A stretch of 64,000 nt of DNA from Geminicoccaceae bacterium SCSIO 64248 (GTDB taxonomy: Bacteria; Pseudomonadota; Alphaproteobacteria; Geminicoccales; Geminicoccaceae). How positions within the stretch are numbered: position 1 is the first letter of the stretch; every line of letters begins with the position of its first letter. Of this stretch, positions 25,550 to 34,562 are shown in pieces. The notes under the pieces are model-generated. The model had not been told where the DNA came from. It was given only the letters and a program-made list of their open reading frames with translations, and did no database searches. The stretch lies in contig CP122394.1 of the NCBI GenBank assembly GCA_029814805.1, positions 278,287-342,286 on the forward strand. The letters run 5' to 3'. The position numbers and the translations under genes are program-made.

Positions 25550-27262
25550 ATGGCAGCCAAGATTCTTGCGCCCTTGATCACGTCGATATTGGTCGTGTTC
25601 CTGGCTGCGTCGACCGCGATCGCCTGGCGCTTCGGTTTCCATCCGGCCCTGGGCGAGCCTCTGGCCGGCAAGTTCTATCCACCTCTGGCCGCCTGGAGCT
25701 GGTGGAACGCGTGGGGTTATCAGCCCGCGTACCGGCCGCAATTCCTCCAGGGCCTCGCCCTGGCGCTGCTCCCGGTCGGCGCGGGGATCACCGCGGCGGC
25801 CAGCCAGATCTTCAAAGGCGGCGGCCTCGGCCATAACCGTCGTCAGCGCGACGAGCGTGACGATGCCGGCCTCGGCAAGCCGGCCGATCTTTTCAAGACC
25901 GAGCGGATTCAGACCGAGGGCTACGGTGTCGTGCTTGGCCGGGTCGGCAATCGGCTCTTGCGCGACCAGGGCAAGGGGCACGTTCTGATTCAAGGAGCGT
26001 CCCGTTCGGGCAAGGGCAGCACGTTCGTCGTGCCGACCTTGGTCACACATGGCGGTTCGATGCTGGTGCTCGACATGAAAGGCGAGCTGGCCGACATCAC
26101 CGGCCGAAGGCGGGAGCAATTCGGACCCAGCTTCGTCTGGAATCCAATGGACCCCGAGACCGTTCGCTACAATCCGTTGCTTGAGTTGCGCGGCCTGGAC
26201 GATCCGTCCGAGCTACGCGCCGAGTGCGAGAAGCTGTCGCTTCTGCTCATGCGGGTCGGTGATTCCGCGAACGCCGAGGCTTTTTGGAACAAGGCCGGTT
26301 CCGAGCTGATCACGGGTCTGCTGGTGCATGTCTGCGAGGTTGGCACGCCGACCTTTGGTCATATGTGGCGTCTTCTCGAGGACGTCATGGCCGGCAAGCG
26401 GCCTAAGTCCATGAGCGCGTTCGTCCGGAGGCGGATCGATCAATACGCGCGCATGGAGTACCGGCTGCGCAGCTCGCTCGACAAGACCCTGACCACGGCG
26501 TTGTCGTTCTTGAGCGAGCCTTTGGTTCAGCAGGCGACGAGCGACAGCGATCTGCGCGGGAGCGATCTGCAGGGCGGTGTCAACCCGGTCACGCTGTTTC
26601 TCGTCGTTCCGCTCGATCACGCCGAGCGTCTTTATCCGCTGACCCGCGTCGTATTGCAGATGCTGATCAAACCCTTGCTCTATCATGAGGTCGTGCTCGC
26701 CGATGGTCGCAAGAAGCAGCACGACGTTCTGCTCATGCTCGATGAGTTTCCACGGCTCGGCCACATGGAGTTTATCCAAAAGGATCTGGCGACTTGTGCC
26801 GGTTATGGCGTGCGCGCGGTTCTGATCGCTCAGGACGAGGAAGACCTGCTGCGCATCTATGGCGATCACCAGTCGCTGATCTCGAACTGCCAGACCAAGT
26901 GCCTGATTCCGTCCTATTCCGCGTCCACTTTGGCTACCGCGCGTGCCTTGGGCGGGGAGCAACTCGTCGCTTACGGCTCGCGTCAGCGTCAGCCGGGCAA
27001 GCTCATGTTGCCGAGTTGGGGCGAAAGCGAGAGCCGGGCATCGGTGCTCAACGAGCGTGAGATGCTCCGGCGCGGCAAAAGTGAGGTTCTGATTTTCGCC
27101 CAGCCGGCGCCGCCGACCTGGCTGCACAAGATCGAATACTGGCAGCAGCCGGGATTGCTGGAGCACGTCAGCCCGGTCGGCCTGCCGCCCGCCATCGAAG
27201 CTCGAAACGCAGAGGAGACGGCGCGCAAGGCGCAACTTCAGCAAAAGGAGCGAGCGGCGTGA
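25550..27262 (+). CDS. traG: TraG/VirD4 coupling protein
   Basis: 570 residues. Inner-membrane ATPase that brings the relaxase-DNA complex to the channel. Two N-terminal membrane segments lie before Walker A GASRSGKGS (around residue 150) and Walker B DVLLMLDEFPRLGHM (around 395), with the usual GYGVRAVLIAQDEEDLLRIY afterwards. GAAGG precedes the ATG. It overlaps the next gene by 4 nt. Clear identity; length normal to slightly short. Confidence 0.94.
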   Translation: MAAKILAPLITSILVVFLAASTAIAWRFGFHPALGEPLAGKFYPPLAAWSWWNAWGYQPAYRPQFLQGLALALLPVGAGITAAASQIFKGGGLGHNRRQRDERDDAGLGKPADLFKTERIQTEGYGVVLGRVGNRLLRDQGKGHVLIQGASRSGKGSTFVVPTLVTHGGSMLVLDMKGELADITGRRREQFGPSFVWNPMDPETVRYNPLLELRGLDDPSELRAECEKLSLLLMRVGDSANAEAFWNKAGSELITGLLVHVCEVGTPTFGHMWRLLEDVMAGKRPKSMSAFVRRRIDQYARMEYRLRSSLDKTLTTALSFLSEPLVQQATSDSDLRGSDLQGGVNPVTLFLVVPLDHAERLYPLTRVVLQMLIKPLLYHEVVLADGRKKQHDVLLMLDEFPRLGHMEFIQKDLATCAGYGVRAVLIAQDEEDLLRIYGDHQSLISNCQTKCLIPSYSASTLATARALGGEQLVAYGSRQRQPGKLMLPSWGESESRASVLNEREMLRRGKSEVLIFAQPAPPTWLHKIEYWQQPGLLEHVSPVGLPPAIEARNAEETARKAQLQQKERAA

Positions 27263-28119
27263 AGAAGCCGATTCCCGACAACATCGTCGATTTGTTCCTC
27301 ACCGAGCAGGAGTTCTCCGCGCTCGAACGTCGAGCGGCGCCGGTCAGTCCGAATGCCTGGGCGCGTGAGGTCGTGCTGCGCGCCTTGCCCGGTGATGAAC
27401 CCGAAGCGCCCGAGTTGGCCGCACGGCGCGCGGAGATGGAATTGCTCGAATGGTCCGAGGCGATCTGGAAACAGCTCGATGCACTCGACAAGGGCAAGCT
27501 GAAGAACGTTGCGCAGCCCGAGTTGAAGGACAAGCCGCCTCTGGTCGCTGATCCATCCAATCGTGTGCTAGGCATCGCGGCCGGTGGCATGATTCTGTGG
27601 CTCGTTTCGATAGGGCTTCCATTCATCGGTCAGTCGATAACGCTTGCGCAGTCCTTGGCCAGCGTCTCGGTTCTTTTTTCGTTCGGTGCTTTCGCTGACT
27701 GGATTGCCGCTTCGATCCTGCCGCGCCGCGCCTGGAAACGGCAATACGCGGGTCAACAGCACGAGACCGTCGAGCAGCGCGTCAACGCCGGCAAAGAGCA
27801 GGTCGAGAAGCGCACCGAAGAGCTTATGGGGACGTCAGGTTGGGATGAGGCGAGCGCCTACAGTCGTGCTTGGCAGGAGCAGATCTTCCTCGAGCTCATG
27901 ACTCATTCCCAGTTCATCTCGCCGATGGAGCGCAGTCGTGCGCTGCACATTGCTCGGCGTTTCGTCGCGAACAAGGTGACGGAGATCGAGCGATCGGTCG
28001 AGGAACGGCTTGGTGCCCAGAATAGGAGCTGGGTGAAGATGACCTTCGGTCAGGGTGGCGAGAATAAAGACGACGATGGCGACAACCCGGAGGGCAAGGA
28101 CGACGGTATCAGCCGCTAA
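27259..28119 (+). CDS. Membrane protein coupled to traG
   Basis: 286 residues; the start overlaps the traG stop (ATGA-type). The N-terminal 90 residues are soluble (DNIVDLFLTEQEFSALERRA), two membrane segments follow (VLGIAAGGMILWLVSIGLPF; SLASVSVLFSFGAFADWIAA), then a helical, charged cytoplasmic part (QHETVEQRVNAGKEQVEKR). Possibly a TraG partner in DNA recruitment or entry exclusion; no family recognised. Confidence 0.75.
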   Translation: MKKPIPDNIVDLFLTEQEFSALERRAAPVSPNAWAREVVLRALPGDEPEAPELAARRAEMELLEWSEAIWKQLDALDKGKLKNVAQPELKDKPPLVADPSNRVLGIAAGGMILWLVSIGLPFIGQSITLAQSLASVSVLFSFGAFADWIAASILPRRAWKRQYAGQQHETVEQRVNAGKEQVEKRTEELMGTSGWDEASAYSRAWQEQIFLELMTHSQFISPMERSRALHIARRFVANKVTEIERSVEERLGAQNRSWVKMTFGQGGENKDDDGDNPEGKDDGISR

Positions 28120-28424
28120 CGGGCGTTGGGTCCGGCACCGTAACGGTGCCAGACCCGGAGTTGCCAATCGACCAGCTCGAGCCCGTTGCCTTCGATCACG
28201 TCACGCATGGCATAAAAGCTGGTGAACTGTTCGAACTCGGTGCCGAGCCACACCACGGGGCTGCCGTCCGGCCATTCCAGGCCCGACACGAAAAAGTAGG
28301 TGCCCATGGCATCGTCATAGCCGATCACCGCGTTGGTGTCGGTCAGACCGGCCGCGCGCACTTCGGCCCAGTACCGTCCATTCGGGAAAACCTCGGGATC
28401 GGTATAGGCAGGCTCGTCACTCAT
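28116..28424 (-). CDS. Small hypothetical protein downstream of traA
   Basis: 102 residues from the ATG at 28424, directly after the traA stop (28427). An acidic, aromatic-rich soluble protein (VFPNGRYWAEVRAAGL; FVSGLEWPDGSPVVWLG). It meets the plus-strand gene ending at 28119 tail to tail with a 4-nt overlap. Likely co-transcribed with the relaxase; function unknown. Confidence 0.7.
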   Translation of the reverse strand: MSDEPAYTDPEVFPNGRYWAEVRAAGLTDTNAVIGYDDAMGTYFFVSGLEWPDGSPVVWLGTEFEQFTSFYAMRDVIEGNGLELVDWQLRVWHRYGAGPNAR

Positions 28425-28426
28425 GC

Positions 28427-31129
28427 TCAACGCTCGATGCCACCGTCGCGCCCGCGGCCGCTGCGTCGCCGCTCTTCCTGGATGCGCTCCAAGTGCTGAC
28501 GGTGACGATGGGACCGCGCACGCTCCTCGGCCTCGCGCTGTTCGACCAGATCCTTGAACTCGGCTTTGTTCTCGCGCTGTTCGGCCATGTGCGTCGCGCG
28601 TTGACCGGAGCGTGCCTGCACGTCGCGCTCATGCTGCTTGGCACGATCCTCGGCCAGTTCGTTGTCGCGCAGCGCACCGCTCATCTTGCCCATGCCGGCA
28701 CGCACCACGCTCCAGAGCAGCTCGAACAGACCGGCTTCCGGCATGCGCTTCTCGGCACGCTGGAACGTCTGGTCGACTTCATCATGTTGACGGATGCGTG
28801 CGGCCCGATCGCGGGTCGCATCGAGCGGATCGGACGGGGCAGGGCGCTCGGCTGGCTGTGTGTCTGCTCCGGACGTGGTGCGCACACTCTTGATGATGCG
28901 ATCGAACAGGCCGGGGCGCTGCGCCTCCTTGCGCTCGCCATAATCGAGCGCGTTGTCCTTGCTCCGGTCGCGCCTCAGCCGATTGGCCATGGCGTCGAGC
29001 GATGCGAAGTCGGTCGTGCTGTAGACCAGATCGGTGCCGGCGCGATGGCGCGACATCGCCACGTAGGCGGCGTGGCGATCCATGTGCGGTGTCGCCAGCA
29101 TGAAGGAGCGATCGACCGTAACGCTTTGCGCCTTGTGCATCGTGATGGCGTAGCCGTGGTCGAAGTGATCGTACTGGCGGCGTTCGAACGTGACCTTGTC
29201 GCCGGTGCCTGGGCCGTTGGCACTGTCGAGCTGCACGGTCAAGCGGCTGGCCGAGATGCTGCGCAGCGTGCCGGTCGTGCCGTTCTGCACGCCGAGCTCG
29301 CGGCTGTTCTCCAGAAACACGATCCGGTCGCCGGCCGCGAACGGCTTGCTACCGTTCCGGGTCTGAATCGACTTGTCTTCGGATTCGAGTCCACCGCTTT
29401 TGCGCATGACGTTCCGCGCCGAGCGATTGAGACTTGCGGTTCGTTCGCGCGTGTAGCTGTACATGATCGACGAGCGCTCCGGCGCCTCTTGCCGATCGTG
29501 ATTCCACCGCTTGAGCACGTTCTCTTGGGCGTCGACTGTGTTGCTGGCCGCATGCACCATGCCGGCATTCTCGAAGCGCTTGAGCGCATCCCCGATCTTG
29601 CCGGCCGCCAGCTCCTTGACCGCCTCGCGCTGCCAGTCGTCACGCTGACGCTGCACCTGGGTCATCTCCACCGAGCCATGTCGCTCGGTCAGCATGCGGA
29701 ACGGCGACCCCGCGCCGATCGCCTGGAACTGATGCACGTCACCGACCGCGACCAGCTTGGCGCCAGCCTGCTCGACCTCGCGCATCAGCCGCTCCATGCG
29801 CCTGGTGTCGACCATCGCCGCCTCGTCGAGCACGAACACGTCGCGATCGCTCAGACGATCGCGATCGCGGTCCCAGGCATGCTGCCAGGAGTCGAGCGTC
29901 CGCCCCTCCATGCCCGTGCTCTCGGCCAGATTGCGTGACGCGACACCAGACAACGCACCGCCGCGCACGCGATGACCGGACTCCTCCCACGCCGCGCGTC
30001 CAGCCCGCAGCATCGTGCTCTTGCCGGTGCCGGCAAAACCTTCGACCAGCGACAGGCCCTCGCTTCTGGTGATGTGCTGCAGCGCCTCGCGTTGGTCTTC
30101 ACTGAGCGTGACGTTGCGTGTCGCCTGGTCGAAGGCACGCTGTGTGACACGATGATCCTTCTGCGAGACGAGCGACCGGCCGGCATCGACGATCGCCTGC
30201 TCGCGTCCGATCTGCTCTCTCGTACTGAACCGATCGACGCCTTTCGCATCCGGGCCGAGCCGCACCAGCTCCGGCGACGCTTCGATCTTGGCCAGCACCG
30301 TTTGGAACTGCTCCGCGCCATCGGTCTGCCGGTTGACCAGCCGCGCCAGGTCCGCCCGCGTGAACGTCGCCTGCTGCTGGGTCAGCAACGACAGAGCCGT
30401 GGATGGATCGTCCGCGATCGTCTGGCCGTTGCGCGCCGCGCGCTCGTTGTGCTCGGTGCGGCGGTCGGACGTCTCGCCACGCGCCTCCATCCGCTCGGCG
30501 ACCCAACCGATCTTGGTTTGCGGCTCGATCCCGATGCCACGTTGCTCATACGAGCGATGATCGACCCGGATGTCATGGCCTCGCTCGGCCAGCTTCTGAT
30601 TGGTTTTGACCGCCAACGCTTCCCGCCATCCCAGCATCTCCGACGACGGCTGCCAGGCTCGATCCTTCTGACCGAAGGCGCCGTCCTTGATGTGTCGTGT
30701 CGTCAGCATGACGTGCGCATGCGGGTTGCGTCCGCCGTCGCTGCCCTTGGCGACATGCACGTTCAAATCCGCAACCGCGCCACGTTTGACCAGCTGCTCC
30801 TGCACGAAGGATTGCGCCAGCGCGATGTTGTCCGCATCCGAAAGCTCGCGCGGCAGCGCAAACTCGAACTCGCGCGCCATCTGCGAGTTTTTGCGGTTCT
30901 CGACCGCCTCGACCGCGTTCCACAGCACTTCCCGGTCACGCCAGGCTTCGTTCGCGCCCTCCGGCAGCAGGATCTCCGAATGCACGATGTCCTTCTTAAG
31001 ACTGTAGTCGTGAGTCAGATCCGTGCGCTCGTCGTGCAGCTTGGAACCCGAGCGATACGCCGCCGCCGCGACGCTGCTCCGGCCCTGCGACCGGCCGATC
31101 ATCTGTACGCTCATGTGATAGACGGCCAC
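28427..31129 (-). CDS. traA: TraA, MobQ-family relaxase with RecD-like helicase
   Basis: 900 residues. It nicks oriT, stays covalently bound to the 5' end, and unwinds the transferred strand. Catalytic parts are intact: Tyr25 in VAAAAYRSGSKLHD, and the metal-binding histidines H125, H137 and H139 in DLNVHVAKGSDGGRNPHAHV. The helicase half has Walker A VEGFAGTGKSTM near residue 385, FVLDEAAMVD, and the RecD-type ending YAITMHKAQSVTVDRS. The C-terminus is charged, probably a secretion signal. Candidate oriT lies at 31875-31908, just beyond the next upstream gene. Confidence 0.95.
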   Translation of the reverse strand: MAVYHMSVQMIGRSQGRSSVAAAAYRSGSKLHDERTDLTHDYSLKKDIVHSEILLPEGANEAWRDREVLWNAVEAVENRKNSQMAREFEFALPRELSDADNIALAQSFVQEQLVKRGAVADLNVHVAKGSDGGRNPHAHVMLTTRHIKDGAFGQKDRAWQPSSEMLGWREALAVKTNQKLAERGHDIRVDHRSYEQRGIGIEPQTKIGWVAERMEARGETSDRRTEHNERAARNGQTIADDPSTALSLLTQQQATFTRADLARLVNRQTDGAEQFQTVLAKIEASPELVRLGPDAKGVDRFSTREQIGREQAIVDAGRSLVSQKDHRVTQRAFDQATRNVTLSEDQREALQHITRSEGLSLVEGFAGTGKSTMLRAGRAAWEESGHRVRGGALSGVASRNLAESTGMEGRTLDSWQHAWDRDRDRLSDRDVFVLDEAAMVDTRRMERLMREVEQAGAKLVAVGDVHQFQAIGAGSPFRMLTERHGSVEMTQVQRQRDDWQREAVKELAAGKIGDALKRFENAGMVHAASNTVDAQENVLKRWNHDRQEAPERSSIMYSYTRERTASLNRSARNVMRKSGGLESEDKSIQTRNGSKPFAAGDRIVFLENSRELGVQNGTTGTLRSISASRLTVQLDSANGPGTGDKVTFERRQYDHFDHGYAITMHKAQSVTVDRSFMLATPHMDRHAAYVAMSRHRAGTDLVYSTTDFASLDAMANRLRRDRSKDNALDYGERKEAQRPGLFDRIIKSVRTTSGADTQPAERPAPSDPLDATRDRAARIRQHDEVDQTFQRAEKRMPEAGLFELLWSVVRAGMGKMSGALRDNELAEDRAKQHERDVQARSGQRATHMAEQRENKAEFKDLVEQREAEERARSHRHRQHLERIQEERRRSGRGRDGGIER

Positions 31130-31135
31130 GGAGGC

Positions 31136-31804
31136 TCAGCCCATGTTACGACGTTGCGCGAACCGCACGCCCGGTTGCTTCACGCCGCCCGACCTCACCT
31201 CATCATCCCGCTCCGCATAGGAGCGATGGTCAACCCGCGCCTCATGGCCGCCCTGTTCGAGCGCGTCATTGACCCGCTTGGCAATCGATTGCCGCCAACG
31301 CCAGTACAGGTGGGGCGCGTTCCAGTCCCGCTCCTTGAGCCCGAAGAGACGCGCTCGCAGAACCCGTCGCGTCGTCAAAAGTGCATAGGCGTGCACGTTG
31401 CGCCCACCGTCGCGTGCGGACGTCGCCCGGATCGTCGTATCCGCGATCATGCCGCCCGCGACGCACTCGTTGGTGATGAAGCCAACCGTCACATCAATCT
31501 TCTCCGCGTCGGACAGCTCCCGCGGCAGGGTGAACTCCAACTCGCGGGCTAGCGATGCATCGCGCCGCCGCTCACGCTCCTCGACCGTGTTCCAGAGCAT
31601 CTCCCGATCGCGCCAGTGCGTGTCGACACCTTCCGGCGTCAGCACCTGGCTCCACAAGAGCGTGCCGCGCTGACCGGAGACACTGCATCGGCAACCACGG
31701 CGCCGGTCGTACAATGCGACGCCACAGCGCCAGGACGCCCGCTGGACCACGCTCTGGCCCTTGCCGCGCTTGATCATGGTAATGCCCGCGTGAAACGTTG
31801 CCAT
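31136..31804 (-). CDS. Relaxase-domain paralogue with lost catalytic residues
   Basis: 222 residues, closely related to the first ~220 of TraA but without helicase. Shared blocks are THWRDREMLWNTVEE and ELEFTLPRELSDAEKI. The catalytic Tyr25 of TraA is Trp25 here (QRASWRCG), H125 becomes Arg126 and H139 becomes Tyr140 (GGRNVHAYALLTTR); only the middle His remains. It is therefore very unlikely to nick. It has a good GAGAGGAG site, is undamaged, and lies 6 nt before traA in the same operon, about 70 nt from the candidate oriT. It may bind oriT or TraA as a regulator; this is inference. Confidence 0.85.
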   Translation of the reverse strand: MATFHAGITMIKRGKGQSVVQRASWRCGVALYDRRRGCRCSVSGQRGTLLWSQVLTPEGVDTHWRDREMLWNTVEERERRRDASLARELEFTLPRELSDAEKIDVTVGFITNECVAGGMIADTTIRATSARDGGRNVHAYALLTTRRVLRARLFGLKERDWNAPHLYWRWRQSIAKRVNDALEQGGHEARVDHRSYAERDDEVRSGGVKQPGVRFAQRRNMG

Positions 31805-31874
31805 GATCGGGAATCTCCTCTCGCCTCGACCGACTCCCGGGTCGGCGGCGGCGGTGGCGCGGAGCGCCGCAAAC

Positions 31875-31910
31875 CAAACTCGCTAGAGTTTGCAGAAGCG
31901 CGCCCTTACG
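31875..31910 (+). other. Candidate origin of transfer (oriT), RSF1010/Ti (Q) type
   Basis: Perfect inverted repeat CAAACTC (31875-31881) and GAGTTTG (31886-31892) with a four-base loop, then AAGCGCGCCCTTA at 31896-31908. The known Q-type nic core is an inverted repeat followed by a few bases and TGCGCCCT; here GCGCGCCCT matches closely, with the nick expected between G31902 and C31903 or one base further right. Location between the relaxase genes and traC/traD is the same as on Ti plasmids. The plus strand would be the transferred strand, entering from here rightwards. Confidence 0.8.
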
Positions 31911-32064
31911 ATCTTGTTTCGCTTCGCTCACTCGGATCGTCAAGGGACCTGGCGTCCGGCACCGCCGATTATCGCCTTGACCGGAATACAGCTTTGGCAA
32001 AAACTGCTCAGCAATTCAGGCTGGCCCTCCGGGCCGCTCCCTTCCCGCAAAGGAAGACGTCCTC

Positions 32065-32373
32065 ATGCGCAAACCGATCGACATCGCTGCCGAACTCAAG
32101 GCGCTCGACGAAAAGGCCGAGCTGCTGAAAGCCGAGCATCGTGTCCAGCTGGTTGAGTTGCTCGAACGCACCAAGGCCGATCAATTGCCCGCTGAAGTGC
32201 TCGCGGGTCTCCTGCTCGATGGCGTCGCCAAACATGCCGAAGGCGATCCCGCCGCCGATTCGTGGAGGCAGAAGGGAAGCGCCTTCTTTCGCAGGCCGCC
32301 CCGTCCGCGCCGCGCTCAAACGGCGTCTGATGCGGCTGCTTCGGGAACGCCGCAAGCAGCGAGCGCAGCGTAA
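32065..32373 (+). CDS. traC: TraC-family conjugal transfer protein
   Basis: 102 residues. Helical N-terminal half (IDIAAELKALDEKAELLKAE; VLAGLLLDGVAKHAEGD) and a basic, low-complexity end, as in Ti-plasmid TraC, an accessory of oriT processing. It lies directly right of the candidate oriT and divergent from traA, the Ti arrangement. The preceding GGAAGACG gives a ribosome-binding site. Confidence 0.7.
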   Translation: MRKPIDIAAELKALDEKAELLKAEHRVQLVELLERTKADQLPAEVLAGLLLDGVAKHAEGDPAADSWRQKGSAFFRRPPRPRRAQTASDAAASGTPQAASAA

Positions 32374-32389
32374 ACGCCTGGAGGATCGC

Positions 32390-32674
32390 ATGGCCCGCAA
32401 CGATCCCAGAGACTGGGTTCAGGAACGCCGCGAACGCACCCGTCATCTCATTCAGCTCGGCGGCCTTGTCGAAAAGGCGGGATTACCCGACCTCACCAAC
32501 CACCAGAGCAATACCCTGCTCGGTGCGCTCCTGGTTCTTGCCGAACGTCTCGCCGATGACCCGGGCGGCCGCCTGCACGACACCTGCCGTCAGCGTGGCC
32601 GCGCCGCTTTCGATGCCGATCCGTCAACGCGGCCTCGCGGCAGGGAACGTGCCAACGCGCGTGCCACGCCCTGA
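32390..32674 (+). CDS. traD: TraD-family conjugal transfer protein
   Basis: 94 residues from the ATG at 32390, chosen for the GGAGG just upstream; 32330 would overlap traC. RRERTRHLIQLGGLVEKAGL and NTLLGALLVLAERLAD are the conserved TraD core. Works with TraA/TraC in relaxosome function. It follows traC by 16 nt; traG, which usually comes next in Ti plasmids, is instead at 25550. Confidence 0.82.
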   Translation: MARNDPRDWVQERRERTRHLIQLGGLVEKAGLPDLTNHQSNTLLGALLVLAERLADDPGGRLHDTCRQRGRAAFDADPSTRPRGRERANARATP

Positions 32675-32840
32675 TGGCGTGACCAGGCAGCTGCTTGGCG
32701 ATATTTATCGGGAGCGTGGTAACGCGCTTGAGGTCCTCGCGTCGCTTATCAACGTATCGCCCTCATTGCGTCACGTCGCTGTAACGCGACCGTGCTGTTA
32801 GGACCCCGACCCGTGCCGGTTCTTCGTTCGGAGGATCATC

Positions 32841-33050
32841 ATGAGCATGCCCGATGCTCAGGTCGCCCTGACCGACCTGCTGCGCCAGCGCGAACGCACC
32901 CTACTCGGTATTGGACGCGCCTACCGTCGCCTTGAGCGTGACTCGTCCGGCCGCCTGACCCGAGCCTATCTCCGTCGTGCCCGACGTCGCTACGATGCCA
33001 TCGTGTCCGCTCTCCCTCATGTTGCCCGGACACGAACACCTCCGTGCTGA
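32841..33050 (+). CDS. Small basic hypothetical protein
   Basis: 69 residues, ATG at 32841 with GGAGG upstream. Arg-rich, probably helical (LTDLLRQRERTLLGIGRAYR; LTRAYLRRARRRYDAIVSAL). No signal. It stands 167 nt after traD. It might bind DNA; no family recognised. Confidence 0.55.
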   Translation: MSMPDAQVALTDLLRQRERTLLGIGRAYRRLERDSSGRLTRAYLRRARRRYDAIVSALPHVARTRTPPC

Positions 33051-33380
33051 CCCGGCACGCCCGATCGTCGCGGTGCGCGGCGGCTGAAGGATCGGCACGC
33101 GGGACCTGATCCACGGTCCAAGCGCGCCTCGCACGCGATGGGCATGCATGCTGGGCGCGTGTGCGCGGTGTGACGACGAGTGGCGATCACATCCGTTCCT
33201 GCATTCGCTCGTGTCCGCCTGGGCGGTTCGGTCAGACCGTGCCTGCATGCCGTTCGAAGACGACGGTCACGATCGTCGCCTCAAGCCCAATCTTCCGGCG
33301 GCGGCCGCACCCGCCTTTCCATCGCGAACCAAGATTCGGCCTGAGGCTCCGCTCGCCGTGCCCGCCTGGTGACACGGCAT
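33051..33380. other. Intergenic stretch before the first DUF736 gene
   Basis: About 330 bases without a convincing gene; open frames on both strands look GC-driven. The right edge carries the leader hairpin described at 33381-33399. Confidence 0.45.
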
Positions 33381-33399
33381 TCGCAGGACGGTCCTGCGA
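33381..33399 (+). repeat. Leader hairpin, copy 1
   Basis: TCGCAGGAC/GTCCTGCGA around a single G, 22 nt before the DUF736 start at 33422. The same hairpin, slightly imperfect, occurs before the other DUF736 gene (34563-34581) and before the gene at 38280-38465 (38488-38506). Confidence 0.6.
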
Positions 33400-33421
33400 A
33401 CCGCAACCCAGGAGACACGAC

Positions 33422-33754
33422 ATGGCGATTTCCCTCGGCGCCTTTCGCACGCTCGACGACCACAGCTTCGGTGGACGCTTCATTACCCTCTCCATCGACA
33501 CACGCCTGACCATCCGGCCGGTCGACCGCGCCACCGAGAAGGCGCCCGACCATCGCGTCTACACCGAGGACGACGTCGCGATCGGCGCCGGCTGGAGTCG
33601 TACCGGTAAGGAGAGCGGGCGCCGCTTCATCCAGCTTCGCCTCGCCGCGCCCGAGCTCGGACGCCACTGGCTCTCCTGCCGCCTGGTCGAGCTCGAGACG
33701 CCGACCGAGGACGGCGACACCCATCTTCTGCTCTGGGAGCCCGCGGACACATGA
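33422..33754 (+). CDS. DUF736 family protein (copy 1)
   Basis: 110 residues. MAISLGAFRTLDDHSFGGRF and ELETPTEDGDTHLLLWEP are the hallmarks of DUF736, a family of unknown function common on alphaproteobacterial conjugative plasmids. A second member is at 34206-34541. An AGGAG site precedes the ATG. It is one of few plus-strand genes in this region. Possibly single-strand-binding or anti-defence related; unproven. Confidence 0.85.
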   Translation: MAISLGAFRTLDDHSFGGRFITLSIDTRLTIRPVDRATEKAPDHRVYTEDDVAIGAGWSRTGKESGRRFIQLRLAAPELGRHWLSCRLVELETPTEDGDTHLLLWEPADT

Positions 33755-33805
33755 CCCCGCCGATGCACCGCCGGCCCCCACCGGCGGTGCATCTTCGCAT
33801 GCGGG

Positions 33806-34132
33806 TTACGTGCTTTCTGGCGCAGCCCGGATCGCCGGGTCGTCGCGCGACACAAGGCTCGCGCGCTCCGGTGCATGCGGGTCGGGGTAGAGCCTCATCC
33901 CCTCGGCGGCTGCGTCCGCGGCCGCGTCGTACAATGCTTCACGCACCGACAGATAGCGGTCCCAGTCTTCGTTCTTAGCCAGGTCGAGCTGTTGCTCGAT
34001 CTCCCAGGCATACAGGCCGCGCTCGATCGCTCGCTCGTCCGAATAGTGGATCGCTCGTCGTAGCGGATCGGGCTTCACGATCGACTCTTCGAGGGCGCGA
34101 AAGCGCTGGGCGAAGGTCAGGGCGATGGGCAT
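33806..34132 (-). CDS. Conserved leading-region protein (paralogue of 37148-37639)
   Basis: 108 residues. FAQRFRALEESIVKPDPLRR and YLSVREALYDAAADAAAEGM plus RLYPDPHAPE are shared with the longer protein at 37148-37639 (REALYDEAADAAAKGV; RLYPDPHRPE). Soluble and acidic, no signal. It follows a DUF736 gene on the same strand. Function unknown. Confidence 0.75.
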   Translation of the reverse strand: MPIALTFAQRFRALEESIVKPDPLRRAIHYSDERAIERGLYAWEIEQQLDLAKNEDWDRYLSVREALYDAAADAAAEGMRLYPDPHAPERASLVSRDDPAIRAAPEST

Positions 34133-34169
34133 GGTCGGGCTCCAGGATGCGGGGTGCCGGAGGGCGGGC

Positions 34170-34196
34170 GGCCCCGCCGGCGATGCCGGCGGGGCC
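34170..34196 (-). terminator. GC hairpin after DUF736 copy 2
   Basis: Stem GGCCCCGCCGGC/GCCGGCGGGGCC. Similar hairpins lie at 35119-35145, 39701-39733 and 48873-48902, mostly after genes, so a terminator role is likely although no T-run follows on the gene strand. Confidence 0.5.
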
Positions 34197-34205
34197 TTGG
34201 GCCGC

Positions 34206-34541
34206 TCAGTTGCCGTTGCGCGGCTCCCAAAGGAGGACGTGCGTGTCGCCGTCCTCGGTCGGCGTCTCGAGCTGCACCATCCGGGCGTACAGCCAGCGCT
34301 CGCCGAACTCCGGCGCGCCGATCTTCACGCTGATGAACCGGTTGCCGCTCGACTTCGCCACCTGGCTCCAGCCGGCGCCGATCTCGATGTTCCGGCCCGT
34401 GTACACCCGATAGTCGGGCGCCTTCTCCTTGACGCGTTCGACCGGCTGCACCGTCACGGCGACGCTGAACGAAAGGGTGGCGAGCTTGCCGGCCAGGATG
34501 CCGTCGTCGAACTGCTGGAAGGTGCCGAGGGTCACAGCCAT
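34206..34541 (-). CDS. DUF736 family protein (copy 2)
   Basis: 111 residues, about half identical to copy 1 with shared APDYRVYTGRNIEIGAGWS and QLETPTEDGDTHVLLWEP. Its upstream region is the best copy of the large hairpin element (34563-34766), so it may be expressed early in the recipient. Start ATG at 34541 with CAGGAG upstream. Function of the family is unknown. Confidence 0.85.
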   Translation of the reverse strand: MAVTLGTFQQFDDGILAGKLATLSFSVAVTVQPVERVKEKAPDYRVYTGRNIEIGAGWSQVAKSSGNRFISVKIGAPEFGERWLYARMVQLETPTEDGDTHVLLWEPRNGN

Positions 34542-34562
34542 GGATCGTCTCCTGTTAAGGGC

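Noticed and set aside
28493..31552. Two long plus-strand frames over traA
   Set aside because: Antisense shadows of the relaxase genes, no recognisable domains.
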